From Thiopontia sp964415865 (GTDB lineage Bacteria; Pseudomonadota; Gammaproteobacteria; GCF-002020875), in the NCBI GenBank assembly GCA_964415865.1, contig CAYQBY010000001.1, positions 62,001 through 126,000 of the forward strand: a stretch of 64,000 nucleotides of DNA, in the 5' to 3' direction. Positions within the stretch are counted from its first letter, which is position 1. Each line of letters starts with the position of its first letter. Positions 16,755-25,864 of the stretch are shown in pieces. The position numbers and the translations under genes are program-made. The notes under the pieces were generated by a model, which made no database searches, was not told the origin of the DNA, and saw only the letters and a list, made by a program, of their open reading frames with translations.

Positions 16755-18773
16755 ATGAGTGGACAATCTCTTTTGCCTGTAGCTCGTGCTCAGGAGTTGC
16801 GTGACCAGCTCAATTATCATAATCACCGTTACTATACCCTCGACTCTCCGGAGATTCTGGATTCAGAGTACGATGCCCTGTTTCGAGAACTGCAGGAGCT
16901 GGAGCAGCTTCATCCTGAGCTGAAGAGGGATGACTCTCCAACCAGCAGGGTTGGTGGAGAGATACTGTCGACATTTCAATCGGTAGATCATGAGATTCCA
17001 ATGGCATCATTGGATAACGCCTTTGAGCGCTTAGAGATGGATGATTTCGAGCGTAGAATTATTGAGCGCAGTGGGATAGAGCAGATAGAGTATGCAGTTG
17101 AGCCGAAACTGGATGGACTTGCACTGAGTCTTCTTTACGAAAATGGTCTGCTTGTACGTGGTGCAACACGGGGGGATGGCAGAACAGGTGAGGATGTCAC
17201 TGCCAATATACGCACTATTGCATCAATTCCACTGAGATTGCATGGCGACAGTGTCCCGGAGCGTCTTGAGGTGCGTGGAGAGGTATTTATCTCTATAGAT
17301 GGTTTCAGGAAGTTGAATCAGGCTCAGAGTGAAGCCGGAGAGAAGCTGTTTGCAAACCCCAGAAATGCCGCCGCCGGTAGTTTGCGTCAACTGGATTCAT
17401 CAGTTACTGCAAAGCGCCCGCTCTCTTTTATCAGTTATGGTGTTGGTGTTAAGCAGGGGGGGGGAGAGGCAGAGAGCTATCAACAGTTGCTGAAACAACT
17501 ATCATCATGGGGAATTCCAGTATCAACCGAGGCACGCTTGGTAAGTGGGGTGGATGGTTGCGCGGAGGTTTATGATGACATTCTCTCCAGAAGAGAGTCA
17601 TTGCCATATGAGATTGATGGAGTGGTATTCAAGATCAATTCATTCCAACTGCAACAGCAGATGGGGTTCACCTCACGTGCCCCACGTTGGGCAATTGCAT
17701 GGAAGTTTCCTGCAGAGGAGGCAACCACACAACTACTCTCAATTGATCTGCAGGTTGGTCGTACCGGGGCATTAACACCGGTGGCGCGACTCTTGCCAGT
17801 AGATGTTGGTGGGGTGACCGTCTCCAACGCAACCCTCCATAATGAGGATGAGGTGCATCGTAAGGATGTCAGGGTGGGAGATACAGTTGTGGTCCGACGT
17901 GCTGGAGATGTTATTCCAGAGGTGGTGAGAACTATTTTGGAGAAACGGCCACAACAGACATGGAAGTGGGAGATGCCAGAGCATTGCCCGGTATGTGGAT
18001 CGGAGGTGTTGCGTGAGGTGGACAAGAGTGCGAGCCGCTGTAGCGGAGGACTCTTCTGTCCAGCTCAGCGCAAGGAGGCAATATGGCATTTTGCCTCTCG
18101 TAAAGGGCTCGATATTGAGGGGCTGGGTGGAAAACTTATCGATCAGTTGGTAGATGAGAAGATAGTGGAGACGCCAGCTGATCTGTTTACCATCAAATCA
18201 GAACAAATCTCCTCATTGGAGAGGATGGGAGCCAAATCTGCCGAGAACCTTGTGGGATCACTTAAGAGAAGCAGAAAAACCACGCTGCCACGTCTGCTCT
18301 TTGCGTTGGGGATACCAGAGGTTGGAGAGGCGACATCTCGTTCTCTTGTGCTCAATTTTGGTGATCTGCAACCAATCATGGATGCAACCGCTGATGATCT
18401 GCAGAAGGTGGATGATGTTGGTCCTGTTGTGGCACAAAATATAGTCACCTTTTTTCATCAAAACCATAATCGTGAGGTCATTGACAAGCTATTGCAGGCT
18501 GGCATTGTCTGGGATGTGAGTTTACCAAATGAAGAGTCACCTCAGCCGCTGCTTGGGAAAAATTATGTTATTACTGGCACACTGCAACAGATGAAGCGTG
18601 CCGAGGCCAAAGAGAGACTGCAGGGGTTGGGGGCAAAGGTCTCCGGATCAGTCTCAAAAAAAACGACAGCACTTATTTGTGGAACAGAACCGGGTTCCAA
18701 GCGGGATAAAGCGGAATTACTTGGGGTTCCTGTTTTGGATGAAGAAGATCTACAGCAGTTACTGCAACAGTAG
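16755..18773 (+). CDS. ligA: NAD-dependent DNA ligase
   Basis: Seals nicks in replication and repair. It has 672 residues, standard length. The N-terminal Ia domain is followed by the adenylation motif EPKLDGLALS with the AMP-accepting Lys at about residue 118, then RGDGRTGEDVT, the OB fold (VGRTGALTPVA), the four-cysteine zinc finger (CPVCGSE ... CSGGLFCP), helix-hairpin-helix repeats, and a C-terminal BRCT domain (NYVITGTL ... GLGAKVSGSVSKKT). It starts two bases after zipA. The final 70 bases and the next gene are convergent, two bases apart. Confidence 0.98.
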   Translation: MSGQSLLPVARAQELRDQLNYHNHRYYTLDSPEILDSEYDALFRELQELEQLHPELKRDDSPTSRVGGEILSTFQSVDHEIPMASLDNAFERLEMDDFERRIIERSGIEQIEYAVEPKLDGLALSLLYENGLLVRGATRGDGRTGEDVTANIRTIASIPLRLHGDSVPERLEVRGEVFISIDGFRKLNQAQSEAGEKLFANPRNAAAGSLRQLDSSVTAKRPLSFISYGVGVKQGGGEAESYQQLLKQLSSWGIPVSTEARLVSGVDGCAEVYDDILSRRESLPYEIDGVVFKINSFQLQQQMGFTSRAPRWAIAWKFPAEEATTQLLSIDLQVGRTGALTPVARLLPVDVGGVTVSNATLHNEDEVHRKDVRVGDTVVVRRAGDVIPEVVRTILEKRPQQTWKWEMPEHCPVCGSEVLREVDKSASRCSGGLFCPAQRKEAIWHFASRKGLDIEGLGGKLIDQLVDEKIVETPADLFTIKSEQISSLERMGAKSAENLVGSLKRSRKTTLPRLLFALGIPEVGEATSRSLVLNFGDLQPIMDATADDLQKVDDVGPVVAQNIVTFFHQNHNREVIDKLLQAGIVWDVSLPNEESPQPLLGKNYVITGTLQQMKRAEAKERLQGLGAKVSGSVSKKTTALICGTEPGSKRDKAELLGVPVLDEEDLQQLLQQ

Positions 18774-18775
18774 TG

Positions 18776-19186
18776 TTATCTGAACAGCTCTACGTAATCT
18801 CTGTAGATACATCTATCCATAACGGTAAAAATTCCTGCATCTCTGGCATGTTGGGCAGCCTCTGTATGCACCACCCCCTCCTGTAGCCAGATAGCAGGAA
18901 TATCCAGAGAGATAACCTTTTCTACAATGGCCGGTACATGCTCTGGTGCACGGAATACATCTACCATATCAATAGGGCCCTGTATCTCATCAAGTGACCC
19001 ATATACAGTCTCACCAAGAATCTCTCCACCACCTGGGCGCACAGGAATAATGCGAAAGCCATACGCCTGCATGGCTGCAGAGACACGGTGGCTTGGTCTG
19101 TTTGGCTGAGAGGAGATTCCCACCACAGCTATGGTGTGGATCTCCCTCAGTTTAGTGTGAATCTGATCAAGTGTTGGGTTACTCAA
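18776..19186 (-). CDS. CoA-binding domain protein (YccU-like)
   Basis: Small Rossmann-fold protein of the CoA-binding family. It contains TIAVVGISSQPNRPSHRVS (nucleotide-binding loop), IIPVRPG, DMVDVFRAPEHVP and AIWLQEGVVHTEAA, all typical of YccU-like proteins, whose physiological role is unclear. The start is not an ATG: a TTG at 19186 forms a TTGA overlap with the stop of the upstream DUF2892 gene, with a GTG one codon earlier (19189). A farther ATG at 19270 lies inside the DUF2892 gene and would add residues unlike the family. About 136 residues from the TTG. Confidence 0.85.
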   Translation of the reverse strand: MSNPTLDQIHTKLREIHTIAVVGISSQPNRPSHRVSAAMQAYGFRIIPVRPGGGEILGETVYGSLDEIQGPIDMVDVFRAPEHVPAIVEKVISLDIPAIWLQEGVVHTEAAQHARDAGIFTVMDRCIYRDYVELFR

Positions 19187-19368
19187 CACTTGCAGGTTTT
19201 GATTCCCAGAATTGTATAGGCAGGGCACCAGGACAATAGTCCGGTAGCCAGTGGAACTACTCCAATCCATCCCCAGGCTGGCAGCATTCCAGCAACAGTT
19301 GCAGCAATTAATGCAATACCAATTACAATACGTAAAATTCGATCAATACCACCTACATTTTTTGACAT
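19183..19368 (-). CDS. DUF2892 family inner-membrane protein
   Basis: 61 residues: MSKNVGGIDRILRIVIG, typical of DUF2892 (YgaP-type membrane domain), followed by two hydrophobic helices and a C-terminal CPAYTILGIKTCKC. The function is unknown; in other proteins this domain anchors rhodanese modules. Here it stands alone, coupled to the CoA-binding gene by a TTGA overlap. A ribosome binding site, aaggag, lies just upstream of the ATG. Confidence 0.88.
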   Translation of the reverse strand: MSKNVGGIDRILRIVIGIALIAATVAGMLPAWGWIGVVPLATGLLSWCPAYTILGIKTCKC

Positions 19369-19452
19369 TGAAAACTCCTTATAGGATTAAAAGAACAGTG
19401 CGTAAGAGTATAGCTTAATTATTTCTATAAGATTTCAGTCCGGCTCCAACAG

Positions 19453-19734
19453 TTACCCATAAGTACATAGGTATGCGCTCTCAGTCTCCACCTTTAACTG
19501 AAAACTCTGGTCGGCCTCAACAATGAATTCATCTCCTTGAGAGAATGTGGTCCATTCATTATTGTCTGGCAGCTTAACAATAAGAGCGCCACTCACCACA
19601 GTCATTGTCTCTCTCTGGGTGGTGCCAAATTCATATTCGCCAACAGCCATTACCCCAACAGTAGCGGGCAGGGTTTCAGTCTGAAAAGCAATGGATACCA
19701 CATTTCCATCAAAATATTGGTTGGTTTTTAGCAT
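19453..19734 (-). CDS. ppnP: Pyrimidine/purine nucleoside phosphorylase (cupin)
   Basis: 93-residue single cupin domain of the PpnP (YaiE, DUF1255) family, which phosphorolyses several nucleosides. Recognisable parts are NQYFDGNVVSIAF, ATVGVMAVGEYEFGT, the REMTVVSG-like strand (RETMTVVSGAL), and FIVEADQSFQLKV. The length is exact for the family. It has 84 bases free downstream and 25 bases to bolA upstream. Confidence 0.93.
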   Translation of the reverse strand: MLKTNQYFDGNVVSIAFQTETLPATVGVMAVGEYEFGTTQRETMTVVSGALIVKLPDNNEWTTFSQGDEFIVEADQSFQLKVETESAYLCTYG

Positions 19735-19759
19735 AAGAAAATTTCTACCTTGTTACAGA

Positions 19760-20017
19760 TTATTTGATTTGAATACTAAGGGCATGAATCTCGCTCACCA
19801 TAAGGGAGTCAACCGCATCATAGACCAGCCTGTGTTGCTGAATCAGAGTTTTGTCAGCAAAAAAAGGTGATGAGATATGTATGGTGTAGTGACCGGCACC
19901 CCCGGCACTCTTGTGTCCTGCGTGCTCGTCAGAGTTGTCATCAATCTCCAAAAATGTTGGAGAGAGATGTTCACTTAACAGAGAGTGAATGGTCTGAATA
20001 CGTTCCTCGGCATTCAA
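19760..20017 (-). CDS. bolA: BolA family protein
   Basis: 85-residue BolA-fold protein. It has ERIQTIHSLLSEHLSPTFLEIDD, a HAGH segment, GGAGHYTIHISSPFF, and the C-terminal LIQQHRLVYDAV ... EIHALSIQIK, the family's conserved helix-strand end. BolA proteins pair with monothiol glutaredoxins in iron-sulfur handling or act as regulators. Its ATG overlaps the yciI stop as ATGA. The order yciB-yciI-bolA is conserved in gammaproteobacteria. Confidence 0.92.
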   Translation of the reverse strand: MNAEERIQTIHSLLSEHLSPTFLEIDDNSDEHAGHKSAGGAGHYTIHISSPFFADKTLIQQHRLVYDAVDSLMVSEIHALSIQIK

Positions 20018-20313
20018 GGGAGTACCTTTTTGAAAGGCTTGACGATCACGTTTTGATATACGTTTGCAGCAACATAGGGATCTTTATCTGCCCATTGTTG
20101 GGCTGACTCCAGTGATGAAAACTCTGCAACCACAAGGCTACCAGTGAATCCAGCTGGGCCTGGGTCTTCACTATCTATCGCTGGATGAGGTCCGGCAAGG
20201 ATAAGTCGCCCTTCACTACGTAGCTGTTCCAGACGTTTCAGATGGTCTGGGCGTGCGGCAAGCCGTGCCTCAAGACTGTTGTCACGATCCTGACTGATAA
20301 TGGCGTATAGCAT
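20014..20313 (-). CDS. yciI: YciI family protein
   Basis: 99-residue member of the YciI family (dimeric alpha-beta barrel, ferredoxin-like fold). It begins MLYAIISQDRDNSLEARLAARP and contains HLKRLEQLRSEGRLILAGPHP, with the conserved His-Asp pair region, and SLVVAEFSSLESAQQWADKDPYV. The function in this family is not settled; some members act as small hydrolases. It sits between bolA (ATGA overlap) and yciB (14 bases). Confidence 0.93.
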   Translation of the reverse strand: MLYAIISQDRDNSLEARLAARPDHLKRLEQLRSEGRLILAGPHPAIDSEDPGPAGFTGSLVVAEFSSLESAQQWADKDPYVAANVYQNVIVKPFKKVLP

Positions 20314-20327
20314 GAACTCTCCTGTTT

Positions 20328-20903
20328 TTAGTCTGAGGTTGCCTCTTCAGGCTCTTCCTGGATATGCCTGGTCATATAGAAGGCCTGTGCAATCACAAAG
20401 GTAAAGGTTAGCCCCATAACCCCAAAGAGCTTGAAGTTTACCCATATATCCTCACGGGTTTTTTCGTCCATCTCCAGGCCATAATAGAAAGCTACGTATA
20501 CATTGATAAAACCTACGATAATGAAGAATATCCCCCAGCTCCAGTTAAGTCTGTGCCATATATTATCCGGTAGAGTGACGCTGCTCCCCATCATCCGTTC
20601 AGCCAGAGGTTTCTCCCCAATGTGGCTGCTGCCTATAAAGGCTAGTCCAAATGCCCAATTAACCACAGATACCTTCCATTTGATAAAGGCCGCATCCTGA
20701 AATATAAGTGTTGCCCCGCCCAATACAGTAATCAGCCCAAGGGTTATAAGGTGCATTTTCTCGACACGGTGATGTCTGATCCAGAAAATAGCTACCTGAA
20801 TGGCTGATGCGGCAATCGCAACTGACGTGGCAACAAAAATGTCATACATCTTGTAGGCCACAAAAAAGAGGATAACGGGAAAGAGATCAAACAGAAATTT
20901 CAT
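20328..20903 (-). CDS. yciB: Inner-membrane septation protein A (YciB/IspZ)
   Basis: About 191 residues with five or so hydrophobic segments. It starts with the family N-terminus MKFLFDLFPVILFFVAYK, then IYVATSVAIAASAIQV-like, FWIRHHRVEKMH, and FIKWKVSVVNWAFGLAF. YciB helps maintain the cell envelope and interacts with division and elongation proteins. The ATG at 20903 gives the canonical start; a TTG 13 codons upstream is in frame but not homologous. No purine-rich ribosome binding site is seen before it. Confidence 0.93.
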   Translation of the reverse strand: MKFLFDLFPVILFFVAYKMYDIFVATSVAIAASAIQVAIFWIRHHRVEKMHLITLGLITVLGGATLIFQDAAFIKWKVSVVNWAFGLAFIGSSHIGEKPLAERMMGSSVTLPDNIWHRLNWSWGIFFIIVGFINVYVAFYYGLEMDEKTREDIWVNFKLFGVMGLTFTFVIAQAFYMTRHIQEEPEEATSD

Positions 20904-20959
20904 TGCAGGAGGGGTAAAATAGCGTCTTTGGAAAGTCCACAATCATACCATACCAAACC

Positions 20960-21835
20960 ATGTTGAATTACGATCTCCATAGCCACTCCACGGTCTCGGA
21001 TGGAACCCTTACACCCAGTGAGTTAATGCGTCGTGCGCAAGAGAAGGGGGTGGATGTGCTGGCACTGACTGATCATGATGAGGTGGCCGGTTATGGAAAG
21101 GCCGTTATTGAATCCAGAAGGCTTGGGCTTAAGCTGTTGGCGGGGGTAGAGATCTCTGTGACCTGGGGGCGACAGACCATCCATATTGTAGGGCTTAATA
21201 TTGATCCTGACAGTGCAGACCTTGTAAAAGGGTTGAGTCATCTACGCGATTATAGAAAATGGCGTGGTGAGGAGATTGGCCGTCGTCTGGATAAGGCAGG
21301 GTTTGTTGATGCCTATAAAGGTGCTTTGAAATATCAGAAAGGGGATCTGCTTACACGCACCCACTATGGTCGTTTCCTGGTAGGTGTCGGGGCGGTAGAG
21401 ACCATGCAGGATGCATTTAAAAAATATCTGCTGAGGGGTAGGCCAGGATATGTGGGTGGGAAATGGGCCTCCATGGAGGATGCATTGCAGTGGATCCATG
21501 ATGCAGGTGGGGTGGCGGTGATAGCCCATCCTGCACGTTATGGAATGACCCGTACAAAACTGAGAAGCATGCTGGGTGAGTTTATCGAGTGTGGTGGTGA
21601 GGGGTTGGAGGTGGTCTCCAGCAGCCATAATGGAAACGAGATTCATACCATGGCTCAGCATGCGCTTCAATTAGGGTTGGCTGCATCCAGGGGGTCTGAT
21701 TTTCATAGTCCGGACAATCGTTGGGTTGAGTTGGGTCGTTTGCCGGAACTGCCAAAACAATGTGAACCGATCTGGGAGCGCTGGGGACTGAATTTGAATA
21801 GCGAAGTTACAGGGTTGGAAACGGTGACTGGATAG
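20960..21835 (+). CDS. rnm: PHP-domain 5'-3' exoribonuclease (RNase AM / YciV type)
   Basis: 291-residue PHP-domain phosphoesterase. It has metal-binding motifs YDLHSHSTVSDG (motif I), ALTDHDEVAGY (motif II), LAGVEISV (motif III), VIAHPARYG, and the final GSDFHSP. In E. coli the orthologue (YciV/TrpH) trims 5' ends of 5S, 16S and 23S rRNA. It is divergent from yciB by 56 bases. Its last base is the first base of the yciO GTG start. Confidence 0.92.
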   Translation: MLNYDLHSHSTVSDGTLTPSELMRRAQEKGVDVLALTDHDEVAGYGKAVIESRRLGLKLLAGVEISVTWGRQTIHIVGLNIDPDSADLVKGLSHLRDYRKWRGEEIGRRLDKAGFVDAYKGALKYQKGDLLTRTHYGRFLVGVGAVETMQDAFKKYLLRGRPGYVGGKWASMEDALQWIHDAGGVAVIAHPARYGMTRTKLRSMLGEFIECGGEGLEVVSSSHNGNEIHTMAQHALQLGLAASRGSDFHSPDNRWVELGRLPELPKQCEPIWERWGLNLNSEVTGLETVTG

Positions 21836-22458
21836 TGGCTACTATTCTGGAAATTCATCCGCTTAATCCACAGCCTAGATTCATTCAACAGGCGGTGGAG
21901 GTGATTCATCGTGGCGGGGTTATTGCGTATCCAACTGATTCGAGTTATGCACTTGGATGCCATATCGGAGACAAGCAGGCGATGGATCGGATAAGGCAAA
22001 TTCGCAAAGTAGGGAGTGATCACAATTTTACTCTGGTCTGCCCCAATTTATCTGACCTTAGTCTCTATGCAAAGGTTGATAACAGCTCATTTCGCCTTAT
22101 GAAACATGTCATGCCTGGCCCTTATACATTGATCCTTAAGGCGAGTCGTGAGGTGCCCCGTCGTCTGCAACATCCAAAGCGTAAAACCATCGGGCTTCGT
22201 GTTCCAGATAATCGGGTTGCGCATGCGCTGATGGAGGCACTTGGAGAGCCACTTATGAGCTCTACATTGATCCCGCCTGGGGAAGAGTTCCCCCTGAATG
22301 ATCCACATGAAATAGATCAGCGTATGGGGCATGCACTGGATCTTATTATTGATGGCGGACATTGTGGGGTAGAGCCAACAACCGTGGTCAATATGGTAGA
22401 CGGAATCCCTGAAGTTGTACGGGTGGGTTGTGGTGATCCTGCACCATTTGAGCGATAA
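21835..22458 (+). CDS. yciO: YciO/Sua5 family protein
   Basis: 207-residue member of the TsaC/Sua5/YrdC family, resembling E. coli YciO. It has GGVIAYPTDSSYALGCHI (nucleotide pocket), FTLVCPNLSDLS, MPGPYTLILKAS, KTIGLRVPD, and EPTTVVNMVDG. TsaC-type enzymes make threonylcarbamoyl-AMP for tRNA t6A; YciO's own role is less clear. The start is GTG, overlapping the TAG of the preceding gene by one base. Confidence 0.92.
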   Translation: MATILEIHPLNPQPRFIQQAVEVIHRGGVIAYPTDSSYALGCHIGDKQAMDRIRQIRKVGSDHNFTLVCPNLSDLSLYAKVDNSSFRLMKHVMPGPYTLILKASREVPRRLQHPKRKTIGLRVPDNRVAHALMEALGEPLMSSTLIPPGEEFPLNDPHEIDQRMGHALDLIIDGGHCGVEPTTVVNMVDGIPEVVRVGCGDPAPFER

Positions 22459-22467
22459 TCCACCACA

Positions 22468-23124
22468 ATGAATTCGTTCTCAATGATCCAGACAATAGCT
22501 ATCTGGGTGCTTCCAGTTCTCTTTGCAATTACAGTCCATGAGGTTGCTCATGGCTGGGTGGCAAAACAGTTCGGTGACAAGACAGCAATGATGATGGGGC
22601 GGCTAACCCTGAATCCGGTAAAGCATATTGACCCCATGGGGACAGTTCTGGTGCCATTGTTGCTTGTGGTTTTACAGACAGGGTTTGTCTTCGGATGGGC
22701 CAAGCCGGTTCCGGTTACAACAGAAAATCTGCGTCATCCAAAACGGGACATGGTCTGGGTGGCACTGGCAGGACCACTATCGAATGGAGTTATGGCGTTA
22801 CTGTGGCTGCTCGCCATTGTGGTGGGAGTTGCCATACATAGCTCCATGCCACTGGTTTCAGAGCCCCTAATCTATATGGGTCAGGCCGGCATATTGATCA
22901 ACATTGTGTTGATGGTTCTGAATCTGTTGCCATTGCCACCACTTGATGGGGGCAGAATAGTCACAGGTCTTCTGCCGGGCAGGCTGTCATGGCAGTTCAG
23001 TAGAATTGAGCCGTATGGTTTTTTTATCCTGATTGGCCTGTTGGCAACGGGTATCCTTGGGCAGATTATGGGCCCTCTGATCAACGGTATCAGTAACACT
23101 CTTTTCTCATTGGCAGGATTTTAA
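22468..23124 (+). CDS. Site-2 protease family (M50) membrane metalloprotease
   Basis: 218 residues with about five to six membrane segments. The zinc-binding motif ITVHEVAHGW (HExxH) is in the first helix, and the third ligand motif NLLPLPPLDGGR is in a later helix: the M50 intramembrane protease pattern of the short, PDZ-less group. Substrates are unknown. It lies between yciO and trpS (TAATG overlap with trpS), a common arrangement in this group of bacteria. Confidence 0.92.
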   Translation: MNSFSMIQTIAIWVLPVLFAITVHEVAHGWVAKQFGDKTAMMMGRLTLNPVKHIDPMGTVLVPLLLVVLQTGFVFGWAKPVPVTTENLRHPKRDMVWVALAGPLSNGVMALLWLLAIVVGVAIHSSMPLVSEPLIYMGQAGILINIVLMVLNLLPLPPLDGGRIVTGLLPGRLSWQFSRIEPYGFFILIGLLATGILGQIMGPLINGISNTLFSLAGF

Positions 23125-24350
23125 TGGACAACTCGACTCCTACTCTACCGACACAATTTCAGCGTGTGGTATCCGGTATGCGCCCTACAGGAAACCTCCA
23201 TCTGGGGCACTATCATGGAGTACTGAAAAATTGGGTCCACCTGCAGCATGAGTATGAGTGCTTCTTCTTTGTGGCAGATTGGCATGCACTGACCACCCAT
23301 TATGAAGATCCTGCAGTAATTGAAAAAAGCGTCTGGGAGATGGTGATTGACTGGTTGGCTGCCGGAGTAAACCCAGGTTCTGCCAGAATCTTCATTCAGT
23401 CACAGGTGCCAGAGCATGCCGAGCTCCATACACTGTTATCAATGATGACACCGCTGAGTTGGCTAGAGAGGGTTCCAACCTACAAGGATCAACAGGAGAA
23501 ACTGAAGGAGAAAGATCTCTCCACTTACGGTTTCCTTGGTTACCCACTGTTACAGAGCGCAGATATTCTTGCCTACCGTGCCGGACAGGTTCCGGTTGGA
23601 GAGGATCAGGTAGCCCACGTTGAGTTGACTCGTGAGGTGGCACGCCGGTTCAACCATCTATATGGCAAAGAGCCAGGTTTTGAAGAGAAGGCAGAGGCTG
23701 CTGCCAAAAAGATGGGGAAGAAGAATGCCAAGCTCTATAGTCGTCTGCGCAGGAGCTTCCAGGAAGAGGGTGACCATGAGGCATTGGAGACCGCGCGTGC
23801 ACTGCTGGAGTCTCAGCAGAATATAACTGTCGGGGACAGAGAGCGTCTTTTCGGATATCTGGAGGGTGGAGGCAAGATCATCCTGCCAGAACCGCAGGCC
23901 CTATTGACCAAGGCATCAAAGATGCCAGGGCTTGATGGGCAGAAGATGTCCAAGTCATACAACAACACCATCTCTCTTAGAGAGGATCCAGCAGAGGCCG
24001 AGAAAAAGATCCGTACCATGCCGACAGATCCTGCCCGGGTTAGGCTTACCGATCCTGGTGATCCTGCAAAATGCCCAGTCTGGGATTTTCACCAGATCTA
24101 TACATCTGAAAGTGACCGTAAAGAGCTGGCCGAAGGGTGTCGTACAGCATCTATCGGATGCCTGGATTGTAAACAGTCTGTGGTTGATGGGGTGCTAAAG
24201 GAGCTGGTTCCAATGCGTGAGCGCGCAGAGAAGTTTACCGAGGAGCCAAACCTGGTAAAAAACATTATTGAAGAGGGTGGTGAACTGGCCCGAGAGGAGG
24301 CCAGACGGACCATGGTTGAGGTTCGTCAGGCAATGGGTCTGGTATATTAG
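23124..24350 (+). CDS. trpS: Tryptophanyl-tRNA synthetase (long form)
   Basis: Charges tRNA-Trp. It has SGMRPTGNLHLGHYHG (HIGH), FVADWHALTTHY, VPVGEDQVAHVELTREVARRFNHLYG, and the KMSKS loop GQKMSKSYNNT. It has 408 residues against about 330 in E. coli: the difference is mainly a charged insertion at about residues 186-252 between RFNHLYG and LPEPQALL. A C-terminal Cys-containing stretch (GCLDCKQS) is typical of bacterial TrpS. It overlaps the preceding gene by one base. Confidence 0.97.
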   Translation: MDNSTPTLPTQFQRVVSGMRPTGNLHLGHYHGVLKNWVHLQHEYECFFFVADWHALTTHYEDPAVIEKSVWEMVIDWLAAGVNPGSARIFIQSQVPEHAELHTLLSMMTPLSWLERVPTYKDQQEKLKEKDLSTYGFLGYPLLQSADILAYRAGQVPVGEDQVAHVELTREVARRFNHLYGKEPGFEEKAEAAAKKMGKKNAKLYSRLRRSFQEEGDHEALETARALLESQQNITVGDRERLFGYLEGGGKIILPEPQALLTKASKMPGLDGQKMSKSYNNTISLREDPAEAEKKIRTMPTDPARVRLTDPGDPAKCPVWDFHQIYTSESDRKELAEGCRTASIGCLDCKQSVVDGVLKELVPMRERAEKFTEEPNLVKNIIEEGGELAREEARRTMVEVRQAMGLVY

Positions 24351-24371
24351 TGGTTAATTGGGGAGGTTGAC

Positions 24372-25229
24372 ATGAATCAAGAGCTACCACTGGAAGAGGG
24401 TTCAGCAGTTGTTGATCCAGAGCATGAGGAGCTGTTGAGAGGAATTCGGATCTCAGGAGAGGCGTTGCAAGAGCTTCCGAAGGATCTCTATATTCCGCCG
24501 GAGGCACTCAAGGTGGTGCTGGAGGCATTTGAGGGGCCGGTTGATCTGCTGCTATACCTGATTCGACGTCAAAATCTGGATGTTTTGAATATCCCCATTG
24601 CTGAGGTGACACGTCAGTATATGGAGTATGTGGAGATGATGCGGGCACTCAATCTTGAGATGGCGGCAGAGTATCTGGTTATGGCGGCTATGCTGGCCGA
24701 GATCAAATCCAGGATGTTGCTACCTCGTCATGATGAGATTGAGGATGAGGATGATCCACGTGCCGAGTTGATTCGTCGTCTGCAGGAGTATGAGCAACTC
24801 AAGAAGGCAGCTGAGGAGTTGAATGAGCTGCCACGAATGGAGAGGGATATAAATTCGGTAGAGATTGCGGCCCCGATTCGTGGTGTACGTCCTCAACCAG
24901 ATGTACAGATACAGGCACTACTGACGGCATTCAGTGATGTACTGCAGCGAGCAGAACTGTTTAATAGTCACCATGTACAGCGCGAGCCGCTCTCTATTCG
25001 TGAACGCATGAGCAGTGTTCTGGTGCTGCTTGAAGAGGGGGCGGAATTTATTGAATTTGGCTCCCTGTTTCAGGTTGAGGAGGGGCGAGCTGGGGTGGTG
25101 ATAACACTGATGGCAATTCTTGAGTTGATCAAGGAGTCATTGATTGGTGTGGTACAGAATGACCCCTATGGGCCAATCTATATTCGCTCACCAAATGAGA
25201 AATCGATGGAAAGTGGAGAGGAGCAATAA
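24372..25229 (+). CDS. scpA: Segregation and condensation protein A
   Basis: Kleisin subunit bridging the SMC heads. It has 285 residues. The conserved part begins at about residue 50 with VVLEAFEGPVDLLLYLIRRQNLDVLNIPIAEVTRQYMEYV in pieces, then YLVMAAMLAEIKSRMLLP, the central linker, and a winged-helix end (GVVITLMAILELIKESLIGV). The first 45 residues are acidic and extra. It overlaps scpB by one base (TAATG). Partner of the smc product at 12511-16029. Confidence 0.95.
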   Translation: MNQELPLEEGSAVVDPEHEELLRGIRISGEALQELPKDLYIPPEALKVVLEAFEGPVDLLLYLIRRQNLDVLNIPIAEVTRQYMEYVEMMRALNLEMAAEYLVMAAMLAEIKSRMLLPRHDEIEDEDDPRAELIRRLQEYEQLKKAAEELNELPRMERDINSVEIAAPIRGVRPQPDVQIQALLTAFSDVLQRAELFNSHHVQREPLSIRERMSSVLVLLEEGAEFIEFGSLFQVEEGRAGVVITLMAILELIKESLIGVVQNDPYGPIYIRSPNEKSMESGEEQ

Positions 25230-25864
25230 TGGATATGAGTCTAAAAAATATTGTAGAGGCTGCACTGATGGCATCAGGAAAGCCTCTGAGCATAAAGGTG
25301 TTGCGTTCACTTTTTGAGGAGGGGGCGGAGCCTGAGAGAAAAGAGATTGTTGAGGTATTGAGAGAGTTACAGAGTGAAAGTGAAGGGCGTGGTTATGAGA
25401 TTATTGAGGTTGCCAGTGGCTGGAGAATGCAGGTCAGACAGGATCTATCCACCTGGATAAACCGTCTATGGGAAGAGAAACCGGCACGTTATTCGCGCGC
25501 ATTGCTGGAGACAATGTCATTGATTGCATACCGCCAACCAATTACCAGAGGTGAGATTGAGGAGATTCGTGGGGTAGCGGTTAGCACCAACATAATGAAG
25601 ACTCTGCAAGAGAGAGAGTGGGTTCGCCTGCTGGGTCATAAGGATGTTCCGGGGCGTCCTGCAATGTATGGAACAACACGAAAGTTTCTTGACTACTTTG
25701 GGTTGAGAACACTGGAAGAGCTCCCAACCCTGATGGAACTGAAAGAGCTTGGTGCCATGAATGGTGAATTTGAACTGGAGCAGGAGGAGCCGGAGATGGG
25801 GGGTGATGGTGATGACTCATCAAGAGCGGATCTCAGGCTAGTTGTAAACGAGAGTAGCAAATAG
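25229..25864 (+). CDS. scpB: Segregation and condensation protein B
   Basis: Winged-helix KITE subunit of the SMC-ScpAB condensin. It has 211 residues: LKNIVEAALMASGKPLS at the start, GYEIIEVASGWRMQVR, ALLETMSLIAYRQPITRGEIEEIRG (signature), and WVRLLGHKDVPGRPAMYGTT. The acidic tail is probably unstructured. Its TAG shares a base with the GTG of rluB. Confidence 0.96.
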   Translation: MDMSLKNIVEAALMASGKPLSIKVLRSLFEEGAEPERKEIVEVLRELQSESEGRGYEIIEVASGWRMQVRQDLSTWINRLWEEKPARYSRALLETMSLIAYRQPITRGEIEEIRGVAVSTNIMKTLQEREWVRLLGHKDVPGRPAMYGTTRKFLDYFGLRTLEELPTLMELKELGAMNGEFELEQEEPEMGGDGDDSSRADLRLVVNESSK

